The notes below the pieces were generated by a model. The model saw nothing but the letters and a program-made list of their open reading frames with translations. It was not told the origin of the DNA and made no database searches. From assembly GCA_050740255.1 (NCBI GenBank), contig JBOICV010000072.1, forward strand, positions 1 through 45,471: a stretch of DNA of 45,471 nucleotides, in the 5' to 3' direction. Shown in pieces: positions 8,286 to 17,729 of the stretch. The translations under genes were made by a program, and so were the position numbers. The DNA comes from JBOICV01 sp050740255 (lineage in GTDB: Bacteria; Pseudomonadota; Gammaproteobacteria; Nevskiales; JBOICV01). Numbering within the stretch: position 1 is the stretch's first letter; every line of letters begins with the position of its first letter.

Positions 8286-9047
8286 CTACATATTTGCGAG
8301 CTGCGTGGCGGCACGCTGCAAATCTTCTGCGGTATCCACACCTTGACCAGGCGCCTCAGCGGCAAGCGCCACCTGAATGCGCAAGCCGTTCGCCAGCGCA
8401 CGCAACTGCTCCAAGGACTCGCTGATTTCGAGCGGATGTGGCGGCAGCCGGCTGAAACGCTTGAGCGCGCTGACCCGATACGCATACAAACCCAGATGTG
8501 CGTAGGCGCCGCTTACCGGCAGCTCGTCGCGGCCCGCCAGGGCGGCAGCGCGGACATAGGGAAGCGCTGCACGGCTGAAATACAGCGCCCGGCCGTCCTC
8601 GGCCAACACCACTTTGACCAGATTCGGGTCGCGCCACTGCTCGACCGATTTAATCGGAAAACATAGCGTCGCAATGTCTGCCTGCGATTCTTTTTCCAAT
8701 AGCTGCACGGCCTGGCGGATTAACACCGGTGCCATGCAGGGCTCATCGCCCTGTAAATTGACCACAACCGAATCGTCCGGCCAGCCGAGTGCGCTCACCA
8801 CTTCGTTCAGGCGGTCCGTACCCGATTGATGCGTCGCAGCGGTCATCGCGACTTCAGCGCCAAATGCGCGCGCGGCCGCGGCGATGCGCGCGTCGTCGGT
8901 CGCGATGATGACCTGCTGTGCCTTGCTTTCCAGCGCACGACGATGAACGTGCTCGAGCATCGGCCGGCCGTGCAGCTCGCGCAACACCTTGCCGGGGAGA
9001 CGGGTGGAGCCGTAGCGAGCCGGAATGACTACGCGGAATCCGCTCAC
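8286..9047 (-). CDS. kdsB: 3-deoxy-manno-octulosonate cytidylyltransferase
   Basis: A 253-residue CMP-Kdo synthetase, activating Kdo with CTP for the lipopolysaccharide inner core. The nucleotide-binding start is VIPARYGSTRLPGK, followed by HQSGTDRL and the metal-binding VVNLQGDEP. Length matches the family (about 250). The start is GTG 9047, which overlaps the ycaR stop by 4 nt (GTGA). It is the last gene of the leftward envelope operon after lpxK and ycaR, the classical order. Confidence 0.96.
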   Translation of the reverse strand: MSGFRVVIPARYGSTRLPGKVLRELHGRPMLEHVHRRALESKAQQVIIATDDARIAAAARAFGAEVAMTAATHQSGTDRLNEVVSALGWPDDSVVVNLQGDEPCMAPVLIRQAVQLLEKESQADIATLCFPIKSVEQWRDPNLVKVVLAEDGRALYFSRAALPYVRAAALAGRDELPVSGAYAHLGLYAYRVSALKRFSRLPPHPLEISESLEQLRALANGLRIQVALAAEAPGQGVDTAEDLQRAATQLANM

Positions 9048-9226
9048 TTAACTTCCTCAGTATCGGGCAGGCGCCGCGCCTCCTCCTCGAGCATGACCGG
9101 CACAGACTCGCGCACCGGATAGGCCAGCCGGTCGGCGCGGCAAATCAGTTCCCGCTCAGCCGCGCGCCAAAGCAGCGGGCCTTTGCACAGCGGGCAGACC
9201 AGAATATCGAGCAGACGTTTATCCAT
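9044..9226 (-). CDS. ycaR: Trm112-family protein YcaR
   Basis: A 60-residue small zinc-ribbon-like protein of the Trm112/UPF0434 family, seen as LLDILVCPLCKGPL followed by LICRADRLAYPVRESVPVML. In eukaryotes Trm112 activates methyltransferases; the bacterial role is unproven. Only the CPLC pair and one further Cys are present, so a full four-Cys zinc site is not obvious. It overlaps lpxK by 8 nt and kdsB by 4 nt, as in the conserved lpxK-ycaR-kdsB group. Confidence 0.92.
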   Translation of the reverse strand: MDKRLLDILVCPLCKGPLLWRAAERELICRADRLAYPVRESVPVMLEEEARRLPDTEEVK

Positions 9227-10232
9227 GAGCTGTCTCAGTAGCGGCGACCGGAGGCAAGCGGCGCCATAGGTCGTCGAGCGCCTTCAGCGCGAGATCGTTC
9301 AGTTCAGCCCGCACCGGTACATACCAGTAACGTCCCGCTTCAAGCTGCGCTTGCAACGCGCGGCATTTTACCGCGTCCTTCTCGGTCATCAGTACCGGAT
9401 AGTCGTCAGCAAAGCGCAAATCGGCGGGCACAAAGCGATGGTGATCCGGATACGGATGAGCGATGAGTTCCAGGCCCAGATCGCGCAACTGGCGGAAGAA
9501 GCGCTGCGGATGGCCGATGCCGGCCAGCGCATGTACCGGTGTCCCGCGAAAAGCGGCCAGTGCGCGTTCGCGTCCGTCGTGCAGCGCGCGCGCCGGCTGT
9601 TGGCGCAGATGGAAGCCGGCTTCCCAGCTCTCGCCGCCATTGACCAGCACGCAGTCCACGCGCTTGAGCCGCCGCGGTGGTTCGCGTAAGGGGCCGGCCG
9701 GCAGCAGGCGCCCGTTCCCCAGCCGCCGCTGACCATCCACGGCGGCGATTTCGTAGTCGCGTGCGAGCCGGTAATGTTGCAGACCGTCATCGCTGAGAAT
9801 CACATTGACCCGGTGCAGTTGCATGAGCGTGCGGGCGGCGCGTGGCCGGTCCGGGTCCACGACCACCGGCAGACCGGTGGACTGGGCGATCAGCGTAGGC
9901 TCGTCGCCGCCGGTTTGCGGTTCGGTCACGGCGTCCACCGTCAGCGGATAGCGCGCACCCTGACCGCCGTAGCCACGGCTGATGATGCCCACGGCATAGC
10001 CACGACGGCTTAACAACTGCGCGAGGCAAATCAGCAAGGGCGTCTTGCCGGTGCCACCGACGGTGATATTGCCCACCACAATCACCGGTACCGGCAGGTG
10101 CTCGGCCGCTAACCAGCCACGGCGATACAGCGCCCGCCGCAAACCCGTCACCACGCCGAAAATCCAGCTCAGCGGTAGCAATAACAGACTCCAGCGGCTG
10201 CCGCCGTACCACAAGCGTTCAAGCGCCGGCAT
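9219..10232 (-). CDS. lpxK: Tetraacyldisaccharide 4'-kinase
   Basis: A 337-residue lipid A 4'-kinase, phosphorylating the tetraacyl disaccharide at the inner membrane. An N-terminal membrane-associated helix (SLLLLPLSWIFGVVTGLR) precedes the P-loop GNITVGGTGKTP (near residues 55-66). SDDGLQHYRLARDYEI is the family signature that carries the DDGxQH motif. It overlaps msbA by 14 nt and ycaR by 8 nt, which places lipid A phosphorylation and lipid A flipping in one transcript. Confidence 0.96.
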   Translation of the reverse strand: MPALERLWYGGSRWSLLLLPLSWIFGVVTGLRRALYRRGWLAAEHLPVPVIVVGNITVGGTGKTPLLICLAQLLSRRGYAVGIISRGYGGQGARYPLTVDAVTEPQTGGDEPTLIAQSTGLPVVVDPDRPRAARTLMQLHRVNVILSDDGLQHYRLARDYEIAAVDGQRRLGNGRLLPAGPLREPPRRLKRVDCVLVNGGESWEAGFHLRQQPARALHDGRERALAAFRGTPVHALAGIGHPQRFFRQLRDLGLELIAHPYPDHHRFVPADLRFADDYPVLMTEKDAVKCRALQAQLEAGRYWYVPVRAELNDLALKALDDLWRRLPPVAATETAHG

Positions 10233-11976
10233 GCGCCTCCAGTTGCACGCGATACAGCCTTGAGTAAGCTCCGCTGCGGGCCAGCAAATCCTCGTGCCTG
10301 CCGGTTTCCACGATACGGCCCTGCTCCATCACCACAATAAGGTCAGCTTTCTGCACCGTGGACAGGCGATGCGCGATGACCAGCGTGGTGCGGCTCTGCA
10401 TGAGACTTTCCAGCGCGGCCTGGATGTGCCGCTCCGATTCGCTGTCGAGAGCGGACGTCGCCTCGTCCAGAATCAGCACCGGCGCATCCTTCAAAAACGC
10501 CCGCGCCAGGGCGAGCCGCTGCCGCTGGCCTCCCGACAGCAACACGCCGTGCTGGCCGACCTCGGTATCCAGCCCTTGCGGCATCTGCTCGATAAACTCC
10601 CAGGCGTGCGCGCTTTTTGTTGCCGCCACGATTTTTTCCTCGGGCGCATCGGTCAGTAAACCGTAGGCGATATTGCGCCGCACGGTATCGTTGAACAAAA
10701 CCACGTTTTGATCCACCAGCGCCAGCTGGCTGCGTAGATTCGACAGCGCATACTCGCGCAAGTCGTGACCGTCGAGCAGAATGCGACCGGCATCTGGATC
10801 GTAGAAACGCGGTAGCAGCGACAGCAAGCTGCTCTTGCCGCTGCCGGAGCGGCCAACGAAGGCTACTAGCTGTCCGGGCGCGATCTCGAGGTTAATGCCA
10901 TCGAGCACTGTCTTGTCCGTGCGGGGATAGGCGAAGCTAAGCGCCTCGAAGCGCAGCTCGCCGCGCGCACGCTCGGTTTTCAAACTACCGCCGGCATCTT
11001 CGAGCGGCACTTCCAGCAGCTCGAAAATGCTGGTGGCGGCTGCAATGCCGCGTTGGATAATCGCGTTGATATTACTGATACGGCGCAGCGGTCCCATGAT
11101 GCCGACCAGCGCGCCGAAGAAGGACACGAAAGTGCCCGGCGTCATCACCGCGCCCGCGGCCGGCGAGATGGCCGTATAAATAACGCTCGCCAGGGCCAAT
11201 ACCGCGATGAATTGCACGACCGGACCGCTGGCGGCCCGCGCGCGTCCCATTTTGTTGCCGAGCCGGCGCTGCCGTTCGTTCACGGTTTCAAAATGTGCGC
11301 TTTCGTACTTTTGTCCGCCGAATACCTTGACCACGCGATGGCCGTTGATGACTTCCTCGGCGACATGCGTGATGTCGCCCATATTGGCCTGAATCAGCTT
11401 GCTGTAACGCCGGAAGCGTTTGCTCACGTAAACCATTACCGCCGCGATCGCCGGGCCGCCGATAAACACCAGCAAGGCCATTTTCGGGCTGAGATAAAAC
11501 ATCAGCGCCACCAGTCCGATCACCGTCAAGCCATCCTTGATAACCGCGGTAAAGGCGTCGGTAACCGAGGTGGCAATCTGATCGGCGTGATAAGTCAGCT
11601 TGGCCAGCAAGGCGCCCGAGGTTTCGTGCGAAAAAAATCGGGTCGGCAGGTGCAGGAAGCGTTCGAAAATCTGCGCGCGAATCTGCTTGATCACGCCGCG
11701 GCCGATCCAGCCCAGTCCGTACTCCGACACATAGCCGGCGGTGCCGCGGACGATGAACAGGCCAATCAGTACCCAAGGGGTCCAGCGGATGAACTCGGGA
11801 TCGCGCTTGACGAAACCTTCGTCAAGAAACGGCTTGACCAGCCAGGCGATCGTCGTGTCGGTGGCCGCGGCTGCCAGCATGGCCACGATGGCCAGCGCGA
11901 AGGCGCCACGATAGTGCAGGGTATAGCCCAGCAGGCGGCGATAAACGGCGCCGGGGCTATAACTTGTTGAATTCAT
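10219..11976 (-). CDS. msbA: Lipid A export ABC transporter MsbA (permease-ATPase)
   Basis: A 585-residue half transporter that works as a homodimer to flip core-lipid A across the inner membrane. The first 320 residues or so form six membrane helices. The ATPase follows with Walker A GRSGSGKSS, signature LLSGGQRQRLALARA, Walker B VLILDEATSALD and the switch His in VIAHRLST. Length equals E. coli MsbA (582). The neighbouring lpxK supports lipid A as substrate. It starts at ATG 11976, about 70 nt downstream of comEC. Confidence 0.95.
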   Translation of the reverse strand: MNSTSYSPGAVYRRLLGYTLHYRGAFALAIVAMLAAAATDTTIAWLVKPFLDEGFVKRDPEFIRWTPWVLIGLFIVRGTAGYVSEYGLGWIGRGVIKQIRAQIFERFLHLPTRFFSHETSGALLAKLTYHADQIATSVTDAFTAVIKDGLTVIGLVALMFYLSPKMALLVFIGGPAIAAVMVYVSKRFRRYSKLIQANMGDITHVAEEVINGHRVVKVFGGQKYESAHFETVNERQRRLGNKMGRARAASGPVVQFIAVLALASVIYTAISPAAGAVMTPGTFVSFFGALVGIMGPLRRISNINAIIQRGIAAATSIFELLEVPLEDAGGSLKTERARGELRFEALSFAYPRTDKTVLDGINLEIAPGQLVAFVGRSGSGKSSLLSLLPRFYDPDAGRILLDGHDLREYALSNLRSQLALVDQNVVLFNDTVRRNIAYGLLTDAPEEKIVAATKSAHAWEFIEQMPQGLDTEVGQHGVLLSGGQRQRLALARAFLKDAPVLILDEATSALDSESERHIQAALESLMQSRTTLVIAHRLSTVQKADLIVVMEQGRIVETGRHEDLLARSGAYSRLYRVQLEAHAGA

Positions 11977-12044
11977 GCCAATTTAGGTACTTGGAAGACA
12001 AAGCATCATGACAGGAAGGCGTAACCGAGGCTAGCCGCCCACTT

Positions 12045-14345
12045 TTAATCAGCGGGTGGATAGCGCCAGATGCGGCGTGATTGCTCGCGCCAAGCTGACG
12101 GTGACGCCGGCGGCAGCTCCGGCACGAATTCCATGCTCAGTGCGCCGGTCTTGCCGCTGATAAATGTCGGGACGCGCCGGTCGCGAAAGCGGGCGAGCAC
12201 CTGCGGTCGCGGATGCTTGAAGCGATTGCGCCAGCCGGCCGGGATCAATGCGATTTTCGGCTGCACCACATCCAGCAAAGTGTCGGTGGAAGAGGTGGCG
12301 CTGCCATGATGCGGCACGACCAGCACCTCGGACCGCAGCCTTCCGGTCTCGGCCAGCACCAGCGAAAACTCGGCGCCGCGCTCGATATCGCCGGGCAGCA
12401 GTACTGAGTGCTCGCCGGCGCTGACTTTGAGCACGCAGGAGGCGTTGTTGTCGCGCCATAAGGCATCGGCCTGCGGATGCAGAATCTCGAAGCGCACGCC
12501 GTCCCACTCCCAGCTCTGGCCCCGATGACAGTCCGCGCCGGTGGAGGTGCCGATTTCCTGCGCGATGAAAATGTGTTTTCGAACCGATGCCAGGCCGCCG
12601 CTGTGATCGAGATCACCGTGGCTTAATAACAGCGTGTCCAGTTTTTTGACGCCGACGCTGCGCAGAAAAGGTATGACTACGGCGTCGCCCGCATCCAGGC
12701 CCTGCTCACCGCCGGGGCCGGTGTCGTACAGCAGGACATGCTCGCGCGTGCGAATCACGGCCGCCAAACCCTGGCCCACGTCCAGCAGCGTCAGTTGAAA
12801 ACTACCTGCCGCAACCGGCGCCACGGGCGGCAGTAGCAGCGGTACACAGAGCAGAATCCCCGCAGGCCGCACCGGCCAGCCGCGCGGCGCAAGCAACCAC
12901 AGCAGGCCGAGCGAAGCCGCCAGACTGGTCCATAAGGAAGGCTGCGCCAGCGTCCAATAGGCGTGCGGCAGACTCGCAGCCCATTCCACGCCGCGCCAGA
13001 TTCCGTCCAGCGCCAGCGCATCCCAGTGCAGGATCGCCCCGCCCCAGTCCGGCGCCACACCCCAAAGCAGCAGCGTGAGTAGCAGCAAGGGGATCACGAT
13101 GGAGAACAGCGGAATCAGAATGAAATTGGCCAGCGGGCCGACCAGCGAAGTTTCACCGAAACCGAATAGCGCCGGTGGCGCCAGCGCCAAGGCCAGTGCG
13201 AGCTGCAACCACACCCACAACTGCCAGCGCCCCGGGCGGTTTAGCCGCGCGCTCATCAGATAGGCAATCCAGGCCACCGCCAGGAAAGACAGCCAGAAAC
13301 CGGGATAAAGCACCGCGCCCGGTTCCCACAGCAATACTGCTATCAACGCGAAAGCCAGTACGCGACTCGGCGCAGTCCTGCGACCCCAGGCCAGCGCGCC
13401 AAGCACAACCAATAGCATCAACAAGGAACGCTGAGTCGGTATCGAAAAACCCGCGAGTGCGGAATAAATAACCGCGGACAGCGCCGCCGCAGCAACGCCG
13501 GCTTTCGGCGCCGGCAGGTACAGGCAGAGGCGTGGCCACAGCATCCACAGGCGCCGCGCGCCGAAGAACACGACCCCGGCAATCAGTGCGACATGCAGAC
13601 CGGAGATGGATATCAAATGCGTGGTGCCGGTGCGGCGCAAGGCTTGCCACTGTTCGACGGATATCGCACTGGCATCGCCGACAGTGAGGCCGAGAATCAC
13701 GCCGCGCATAGGGTGGTCCGGCAAAGCGTGAGTGACGCCGTGCACTATCTTCTGCCGCAGTCGCAATAACCCGTCGGATACCGGATTCATCACCACTGGG
13801 GTGCCTTCAGGACAGGCTGCACGCTGGCGCACGTAGGCGGTGGCGCCGATACCCTCGCGGAATAGCCAGCCTTCGAAATCAAAACTGCCGGGATTGGCGA
13901 GGCCGCGCGGCGCTCGCAGCCGCAGCAACAGCCGATGACAGTCGCCCGCCGCGACCGGCCAGTCGGTTTCGTACCAACTCACCCGTATTTTCCGCGGGCC
14001 ACCCTCGACCGGCGCAAACAGAAAACTCAGTTTGTTCGCGTCGCGTTCCGGCAAACTGGTTACCCAGCCGGTCACCCAACGTTCTTGGTTGTGCTGCTCC
14101 AGCGGCAAACGATCGGCCAGCTTGGTTTCGGCCTGCAACTGCGCCCATGAGGCGCCGATTAGCGCAGCCGCAATCAACCAGCGACCCGGCCACAACACTA
14201 CCGCAACACCCAGGCCCACTAAATAAATCCACCAGTCCGGCAACTCAGGCAGCAGATGCAGGCCGGCCACGCCGGCAAGCAAGCCCAGGCTCAGCAAGCG
14301 CAGATCGCTTAGCCGGGCTGTAAGCGCCCCTCGTGCAGGCTGCAT
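12045..14345 (-). CDS. comEC: DNA internalization competence protein ComEC/Rec2
   Basis: A 766-residue inner membrane protein forming the channel for single-stranded DNA uptake. An N-terminal DUF4131-type region is followed by the multi-helix Competence domain (about 200-480, with HLISISGLHVALIAGV and FSIPTQRSLLMLL). The C-terminus is a metallo-beta-lactamase-like domain with TLLLSHGDLDHSGG and VVPHHGSATSS. All three modules are full length and uninterrupted. It overlaps lolD by 37 nt, so a slightly later start is possible. Its place between lolD and msbA is common in Gammaproteobacteria. Confidence 0.94.
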   Translation of the reverse strand: MQPARGALTARLSDLRLLSLGLLAGVAGLHLLPELPDWWIYLVGLGVAVVLWPGRWLIAAALIGASWAQLQAETKLADRLPLEQHNQERWVTGWVTSLPERDANKLSFLFAPVEGGPRKIRVSWYETDWPVAAGDCHRLLLRLRAPRGLANPGSFDFEGWLFREGIGATAYVRQRAACPEGTPVVMNPVSDGLLRLRQKIVHGVTHALPDHPMRGVILGLTVGDASAISVEQWQALRRTGTTHLISISGLHVALIAGVVFFGARRLWMLWPRLCLYLPAPKAGVAAAALSAVIYSALAGFSIPTQRSLLMLLVVLGALAWGRRTAPSRVLAFALIAVLLWEPGAVLYPGFWLSFLAVAWIAYLMSARLNRPGRWQLWVWLQLALALALAPPALFGFGETSLVGPLANFILIPLFSIVIPLLLLTLLLWGVAPDWGGAILHWDALALDGIWRGVEWAASLPHAYWTLAQPSLWTSLAASLGLLWLLAPRGWPVRPAGILLCVPLLLPPVAPVAAGSFQLTLLDVGQGLAAVIRTREHVLLYDTGPGGEQGLDAGDAVVIPFLRSVGVKKLDTLLLSHGDLDHSGGLASVRKHIFIAQEIGTSTGADCHRGQSWEWDGVRFEILHPQADALWRDNNASCVLKVSAGEHSVLLPGDIERGAEFSLVLAETGRLRSEVLVVPHHGSATSSTDTLLDVVQPKIALIPAGWRNRFKHPRPQVLARFRDRRVPTFISGKTGALSMEFVPELPPASPSAWREQSRRIWRYPPAD

Positions 14346-14989
14346 ATTCTCCCCATGCGGGCGGCCAGCGCGGTGTCGTGCGTAACGATCACCAGCGCAG
14401 TGCCCAGTTCCCGGTTCAGCTCCAGCATCATCTCGAATACTTGTTGTGCGTTGTGTTCGTCCAGATTGCCGGTTGGCTCGTCGGCGAGGACGCAGGCGGG
14501 CCGCGTGACCAGCGCGCGCGCCACGGCGGCGCGCTGTCGCTCACCGCCGGACAGCTCGCCGGGTTTGTGTTGGAGACGCTCGCCCAATCCCACCCGCCGC
14601 AGAATCTGCTCGGCCTGTGCAGATGCTGTCTTTACAGGGTCCCGCCGCAATAGCAAGGGTATTGCCACATTCTCAAGCGCGGTCAGCTCGGCTAACAGAT
14701 GATGAAATTGATAAACGAAGCCGAGCGTCTGGTTACGCAGCCGGCCGCGTTCCGCGTCGCTCAGTGCCGACATCTTGCGGCCCTGCACCACCACCTCGCC
14801 ACCCGTCGGGTGATCCAGCCCGCCCAGCAGATGCAATAGCGTGCTCTTGCCGGAACCGGAGGCGCCAACAATGGCCAGGGTCTCGCCGGCCCGCACCGAC
14901 AAATCCACGCTGCGCAGCACCTCGGTGTGCAAGGCGCCTTCGGCAAATGTTTTCGCCAGTCCCGTGCAAGCCAGTACCGCCTCACTCAT
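14309..14989 (-). CDS. lolD: Lipoprotein-releasing ABC transporter ATPase LolD
   Basis: A 226-residue ATPase powering release of outer-membrane lipoproteins from the inner membrane to LolA. Walker A is GASGSGKSTLLHLLGGLD, the signature is ELSGGERQRAAVARAL, and Walker B is CVLADEPTGNLDE. FVYQFHHLLAELTALENV is the typical LolD Q-loop region. The frame extends upstream to 15091, but ATG 14989 (MSEAVLACTGLAKTF) gives the family length and overlaps the permease stop by 8 nt. Confidence 0.95.
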   Translation of the reverse strand: MSEAVLACTGLAKTFAEGALHTEVLRSVDLSVRAGETLAIVGASGSGKSTLLHLLGGLDHPTGGEVVVQGRKMSALSDAERGRLRNQTLGFVYQFHHLLAELTALENVAIPLLLRRDPVKTASAQAEQILRRVGLGERLQHKPGELSGGERQRAAVARALVTRPACVLADEPTGNLDEHNAQQVFEMMLELNRELGTALVIVTHDTALAARMGRICSLHEGRLQPG

Positions 14990-16232
14990 AGCGCAGCGCC
15001 TCGGCCGGCTGAACGCGCGCCGCGCGCCACGCGGGGTATAAGGTCGAGAGAAATCCCAGCAGCAGGGAGACCAGAGTGATCTGGGCCACATCGGGCCAGC
15101 GCAGCTCGCCCTTCAGCTCGTGGATGTAGTACACCTCGGCAGACAGCAATTCCTGACCCAGCAGCCGTTCGATGAAGGGCACGATCACATCCACGTTGAT
15201 GGTCAGCAGAATACCGCCCAGCACACCCAGCGCCGTACCGATCACGCCGATCAAGGCGCCCTGCACCATAAAAATGAACTGGATGCTGCGCGGTGTTGCG
15301 CCGAGGGTGCGCAGGATCGCGATATCGGCCTGCTTGTCGGTGACCGCCATGACCAGGGTCGAGACGATATTGAAAGCCGCTACCGCCACGATCAGCGAAA
15401 GAATGATGAACATCACCACTTTTTCGGTGCGGATCGCGCGGAAGAAATTGGCGTGCTGGCGCGTCCAGTCGCTGACCTGATATTCGCCGGGCAGACGCTC
15501 GGCCAGCTCTGCGGCGACTTGCCGCGCTTCAAACAAGTCGTTCAGCTTGAGACGCACACCGGTCACGTCCTCACCCAGCCGGTACAGCGCGGCGGCGTCG
15601 TCCATATGCAGCAAGGCCATGCCGCGGTCGTATTCATACATGCCGACTTCAAATACACCCGCGATGATGAAACGGCGAAAGCGCGGCACTACCCCGGCCG
15701 GCGTTACGCTCGCCTGCGGAATCATCAAATCCACTTTATCGCCGGTCAGCGCGCCGAGCGAAGCAGCCAGTTCCGAGCCCAGAATCACGCGGAAAGCGCC
15801 GGGTTCCAGATCTTCCAACTTGCCGGAAATCATGTGCAGGCCGACATCCGACACTGTTTTTTCGTATTCGGGCAGCACCCCACGCAACAGCGTGCCACTC
15901 AAGCGGCTGCGGAAACGCAGCATCGCTTCGCCCTGGATGTAGGGCGCGGCGCCCGTAACTCCTTTACTTTGCTCGCGCGCAGAGGCCAGCACTACCGGCC
16001 AAGTCTCCAGGGGATCGGCGCCCTGCGTGATGGTGGCGTGCGAGGCCATACCCAGAATCCGATCGCGCAGCTCGTGCTCGAAACCGTTCATCACCGAAAT
16101 GACCGTAATCAGCGCCGTGACGCCGAGCGCAATCCCGCCCATGGAAATCAGGGAGATAAAGGAGATGAAATGGTTGCGGCGTTTGGCGCGGGTGTAGCGC
16201 AGGCCAAGCGCCAGCTCATACGGCTGGAACAT
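14982..16232 (-). CDS. lolC: Lipoprotein-releasing ABC transporter permease, LolC/LolE family
   Basis: A 416-residue inner membrane permease partner of LolD. The N-terminus has the hallmark LGLRYTRAKRRNHFISFISLISMGGIALGV leading into the first membrane helix. A large periplasmic domain (about 50-270) is followed by three C-terminal helices and the ending YPAWRAARVQPAEALRYE. I chose ATG 16232 (MFQPYELALGLRY); TTG 16250 is also open. Only one permease gene is next to lolD, where E. coli has lolC-lolD-lolE. It could be LolC, LolE or a homodimeric LolF; the symbol is therefore tentative. Confidence 0.9.
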   Translation of the reverse strand: MFQPYELALGLRYTRAKRRNHFISFISLISMGGIALGVTALITVISVMNGFEHELRDRILGMASHATITQGADPLETWPVVLASAREQSKGVTGAAPYIQGEAMLRFRSRLSGTLLRGVLPEYEKTVSDVGLHMISGKLEDLEPGAFRVILGSELAASLGALTGDKVDLMIPQASVTPAGVVPRFRRFIIAGVFEVGMYEYDRGMALLHMDDAAALYRLGEDVTGVRLKLNDLFEARQVAAELAERLPGEYQVSDWTRQHANFFRAIRTEKVVMFIILSLIVAVAAFNIVSTLVMAVTDKQADIAILRTLGATPRSIQFIFMVQGALIGVIGTALGVLGGILLTINVDVIVPFIERLLGQELLSAEVYYIHELKGELRWPDVAQITLVSLLLGFLSTLYPAWRAARVQPAEALRYE

Positions 16233-16292
16233 GCGCGCATTAAACCACAAGGAAGACTGTCGCGCCGCGCCACAGAACGCTACACTATCCCC

Positions 16293-16688
16293 ATGAACAA
16301 GCTGGCTTTAATGCTTAATCTCTGGGCTGGGCTCTGGCTGGGTTTTGCCGGCGTAGCTTCGGCACAGGACCGGGACGACACCGGCGACCATATCGAGTTC
16401 ATCGAGCCGGCTCCCGAAGTAGTGACCGATGAGGTAATCCCGCGTCCCAGCTTGCCGCGCCGCGGCGCGAGCATGGGCGAAGTGGAGCGCGAATTCGGCG
16501 CACCGGGTGAGCGGCATCCACCGGTTGGCGGCGGCAGCCCTAAGCATCCGCCCATCACCCGCTGGGATTACGAGCGGTTTTCAGTGTTCTTCGAACGCAA
16601 GCATGTGATTTCCAGCGTGGTGCGCGACGCGCCGGCGCCAATTTATCACCGCGAAGAACTGCAGCAACAGCCCTCGCCAAATCCTTAG
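16293..16688 (+). CDS. Small exported protein, BamE/SmpA-like by weak resemblance
   Basis: A 131-residue protein with a signal peptide (MNKLALMLNLWAGLWLGFAGVASA, cleavage after ASA). The mature part has an acidic stretch, then GASMGEVEREFGAPGERHPPVGG and WDYERFSVFFERKHVISSVV. The pattern of MxxVExxFGxP followed by a WxY strand recalls the BamE/SmpA fold, where a similar hairpin compares two strands, but there is no lipobox. I do not recognise a named family. It is divergent from the Lol permease. Its stop is immediately followed by the aguA ATG, so it may share that transcript. A TACACT box ends 6 nt before its ATG, hinting at a leaderless message. Confidence 0.75.
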   Translation: MNKLALMLNLWAGLWLGFAGVASAQDRDDTGDHIEFIEPAPEVVTDEVIPRPSLPRRGASMGEVEREFGAPGERHPPVGGGSPKHPPITRWDYERFSVFFERKHVISSVVRDAPAPIYHREELQQQPSPNP

Positions 16689-17729
16689 ATGACTGCGGTT
16701 GCGATACTGCCGCCCGAATGGGCGCCGCAGTCGGGAGTGCTGCTCACCTGGCCGCATGCCGATAGCGACTGGGCGCCGCTGCTCGAAGACGCGGAGCACT
16801 GCTTCGCCGAGATTGCCCGCGAGATCAGCCTTCGCCAGCGCGTCCTCATCGCCTGTAACGATGACGCTACCCTGCACAGCGCACAGGCCCGGTTGAGTGC
16901 TCCCGGCGCGAGACTGGATCAAGTGCGATTTTATACGGCTCCGAGCAACGACAGCTGGGCGCGCGATCACGGCCCTATCACCGTGCTGCGGGATAGCCAG
17001 GCTGTTCTGCTCGACTACCGCTTCAACGGCTGGGGCGGAAAATATAAGCATGATCGCGACGATCAAATCACCACCCGGCTGCACGCGCATGGCGCTTTCG
17101 GCGCCACACCGATCGAAAGCCCCGGACTCGTGCTCGAAGGCGGCGCCATCGAGGTCAACGGCACCGGTGCTTTGCTGACCACCGCACGTTGCCTGCGGTC
17201 GTCCACCCGCAATCCGCAGCTAAGCCAGTCCGATATCGAGCAGCGACTGAAAATACAGCTCGGGGTGCAAACATTCCACTGGCTGCAGCGTGGCGGCCTG
17301 GAAGGCGACGACACCGACGGCCATATTGATACGCTCGCGCGCTTTTGCAGTGAGGATACGATTGCATATCAGAGCTGCGATGATGCGGCGGACTCGCATC
17401 ATGCTGAGCTTTCGGCTATGGCGCTGGAGTTACAGGCCCTGCGCCAAATGGATGGCTCGCCCTATCGGCTGCACGCCCTGCCCTGGCCGCGGGCACAATA
17501 CAACGACGAGGGCCGACGCCTGCCTGCTACATACGCGAATTTTCTGATCATCAATGGCGCGGTGCTGATGCCCACCTACAACGATCCAGCAGACGCCCTC
17601 GCCAAGACTGTCCTGCGGCGCTGTTTTCCCGGGCGCGAGATTGTCGGTATAGACTGCTGCGCCTTGATCCGGCAATTCGGCAGTCTGCACTGCGTGGCCA
17701 TGCAGTTGCCGGCAGGAGTCGTGACGTGA
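16689..17729 (+). CDS. aguA: Agmatine deiminase
   Basis: A 346-residue enzyme of the peptidylarginine/agmatine deiminase family, converting agmatine to N-carbamoylputrescine. Family blocks are NDSWARDHGP (substrate binding), FNGWGGKY, LEGGAIEVNG, and GDDTDGHIDTLARF with the catalytic His. The nucleophilic Cys is in FGSLHCVAMQ near residue 335, where many relatives have GGGNIHC; the glycines are replaced here, a mild oddity. It overlaps the amidase gene aguB by 4 nt, giving a two-step route from agmatine to putrescine. Confidence 0.94.
   Translation: MTAVAILPPEWAPQSGVLLTWPHADSDWAPLLEDAEHCFAEIAREISLRQRVLIACNDDATLHSAQARLSAPGARLDQVRFYTAPSNDSWARDHGPITVLRDSQAVLLDYRFNGWGGKYKHDRDDQITTRLHAHGAFGATPIESPGLVLEGGAIEVNGTGALLTTARCLRSSTRNPQLSQSDIEQRLKIQLGVQTFHWLQRGGLEGDDTDGHIDTLARFCSEDTIAYQSCDDAADSHHAELSAMALELQALRQMDGSPYRLHALPWPRAQYNDEGRRLPATYANFLIINGAVLMPTYNDPADALAKTVLRRCFPGREIVGIDCCALIRQFGSLHCVAMQLPAGVVT

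Noticed and set aside
11053..11970. 305-codon plus-strand frame
   Set aside because: Antisense to msbA, caused by high third-position GC; composition is unlike a real protein.
15120..16688. 522-codon plus-strand frame
   Set aside because: Its first 390 codons are antisense to the Lol permease; only the last 131 codons from ATG 16293, with a signal peptide, make a credible gene.
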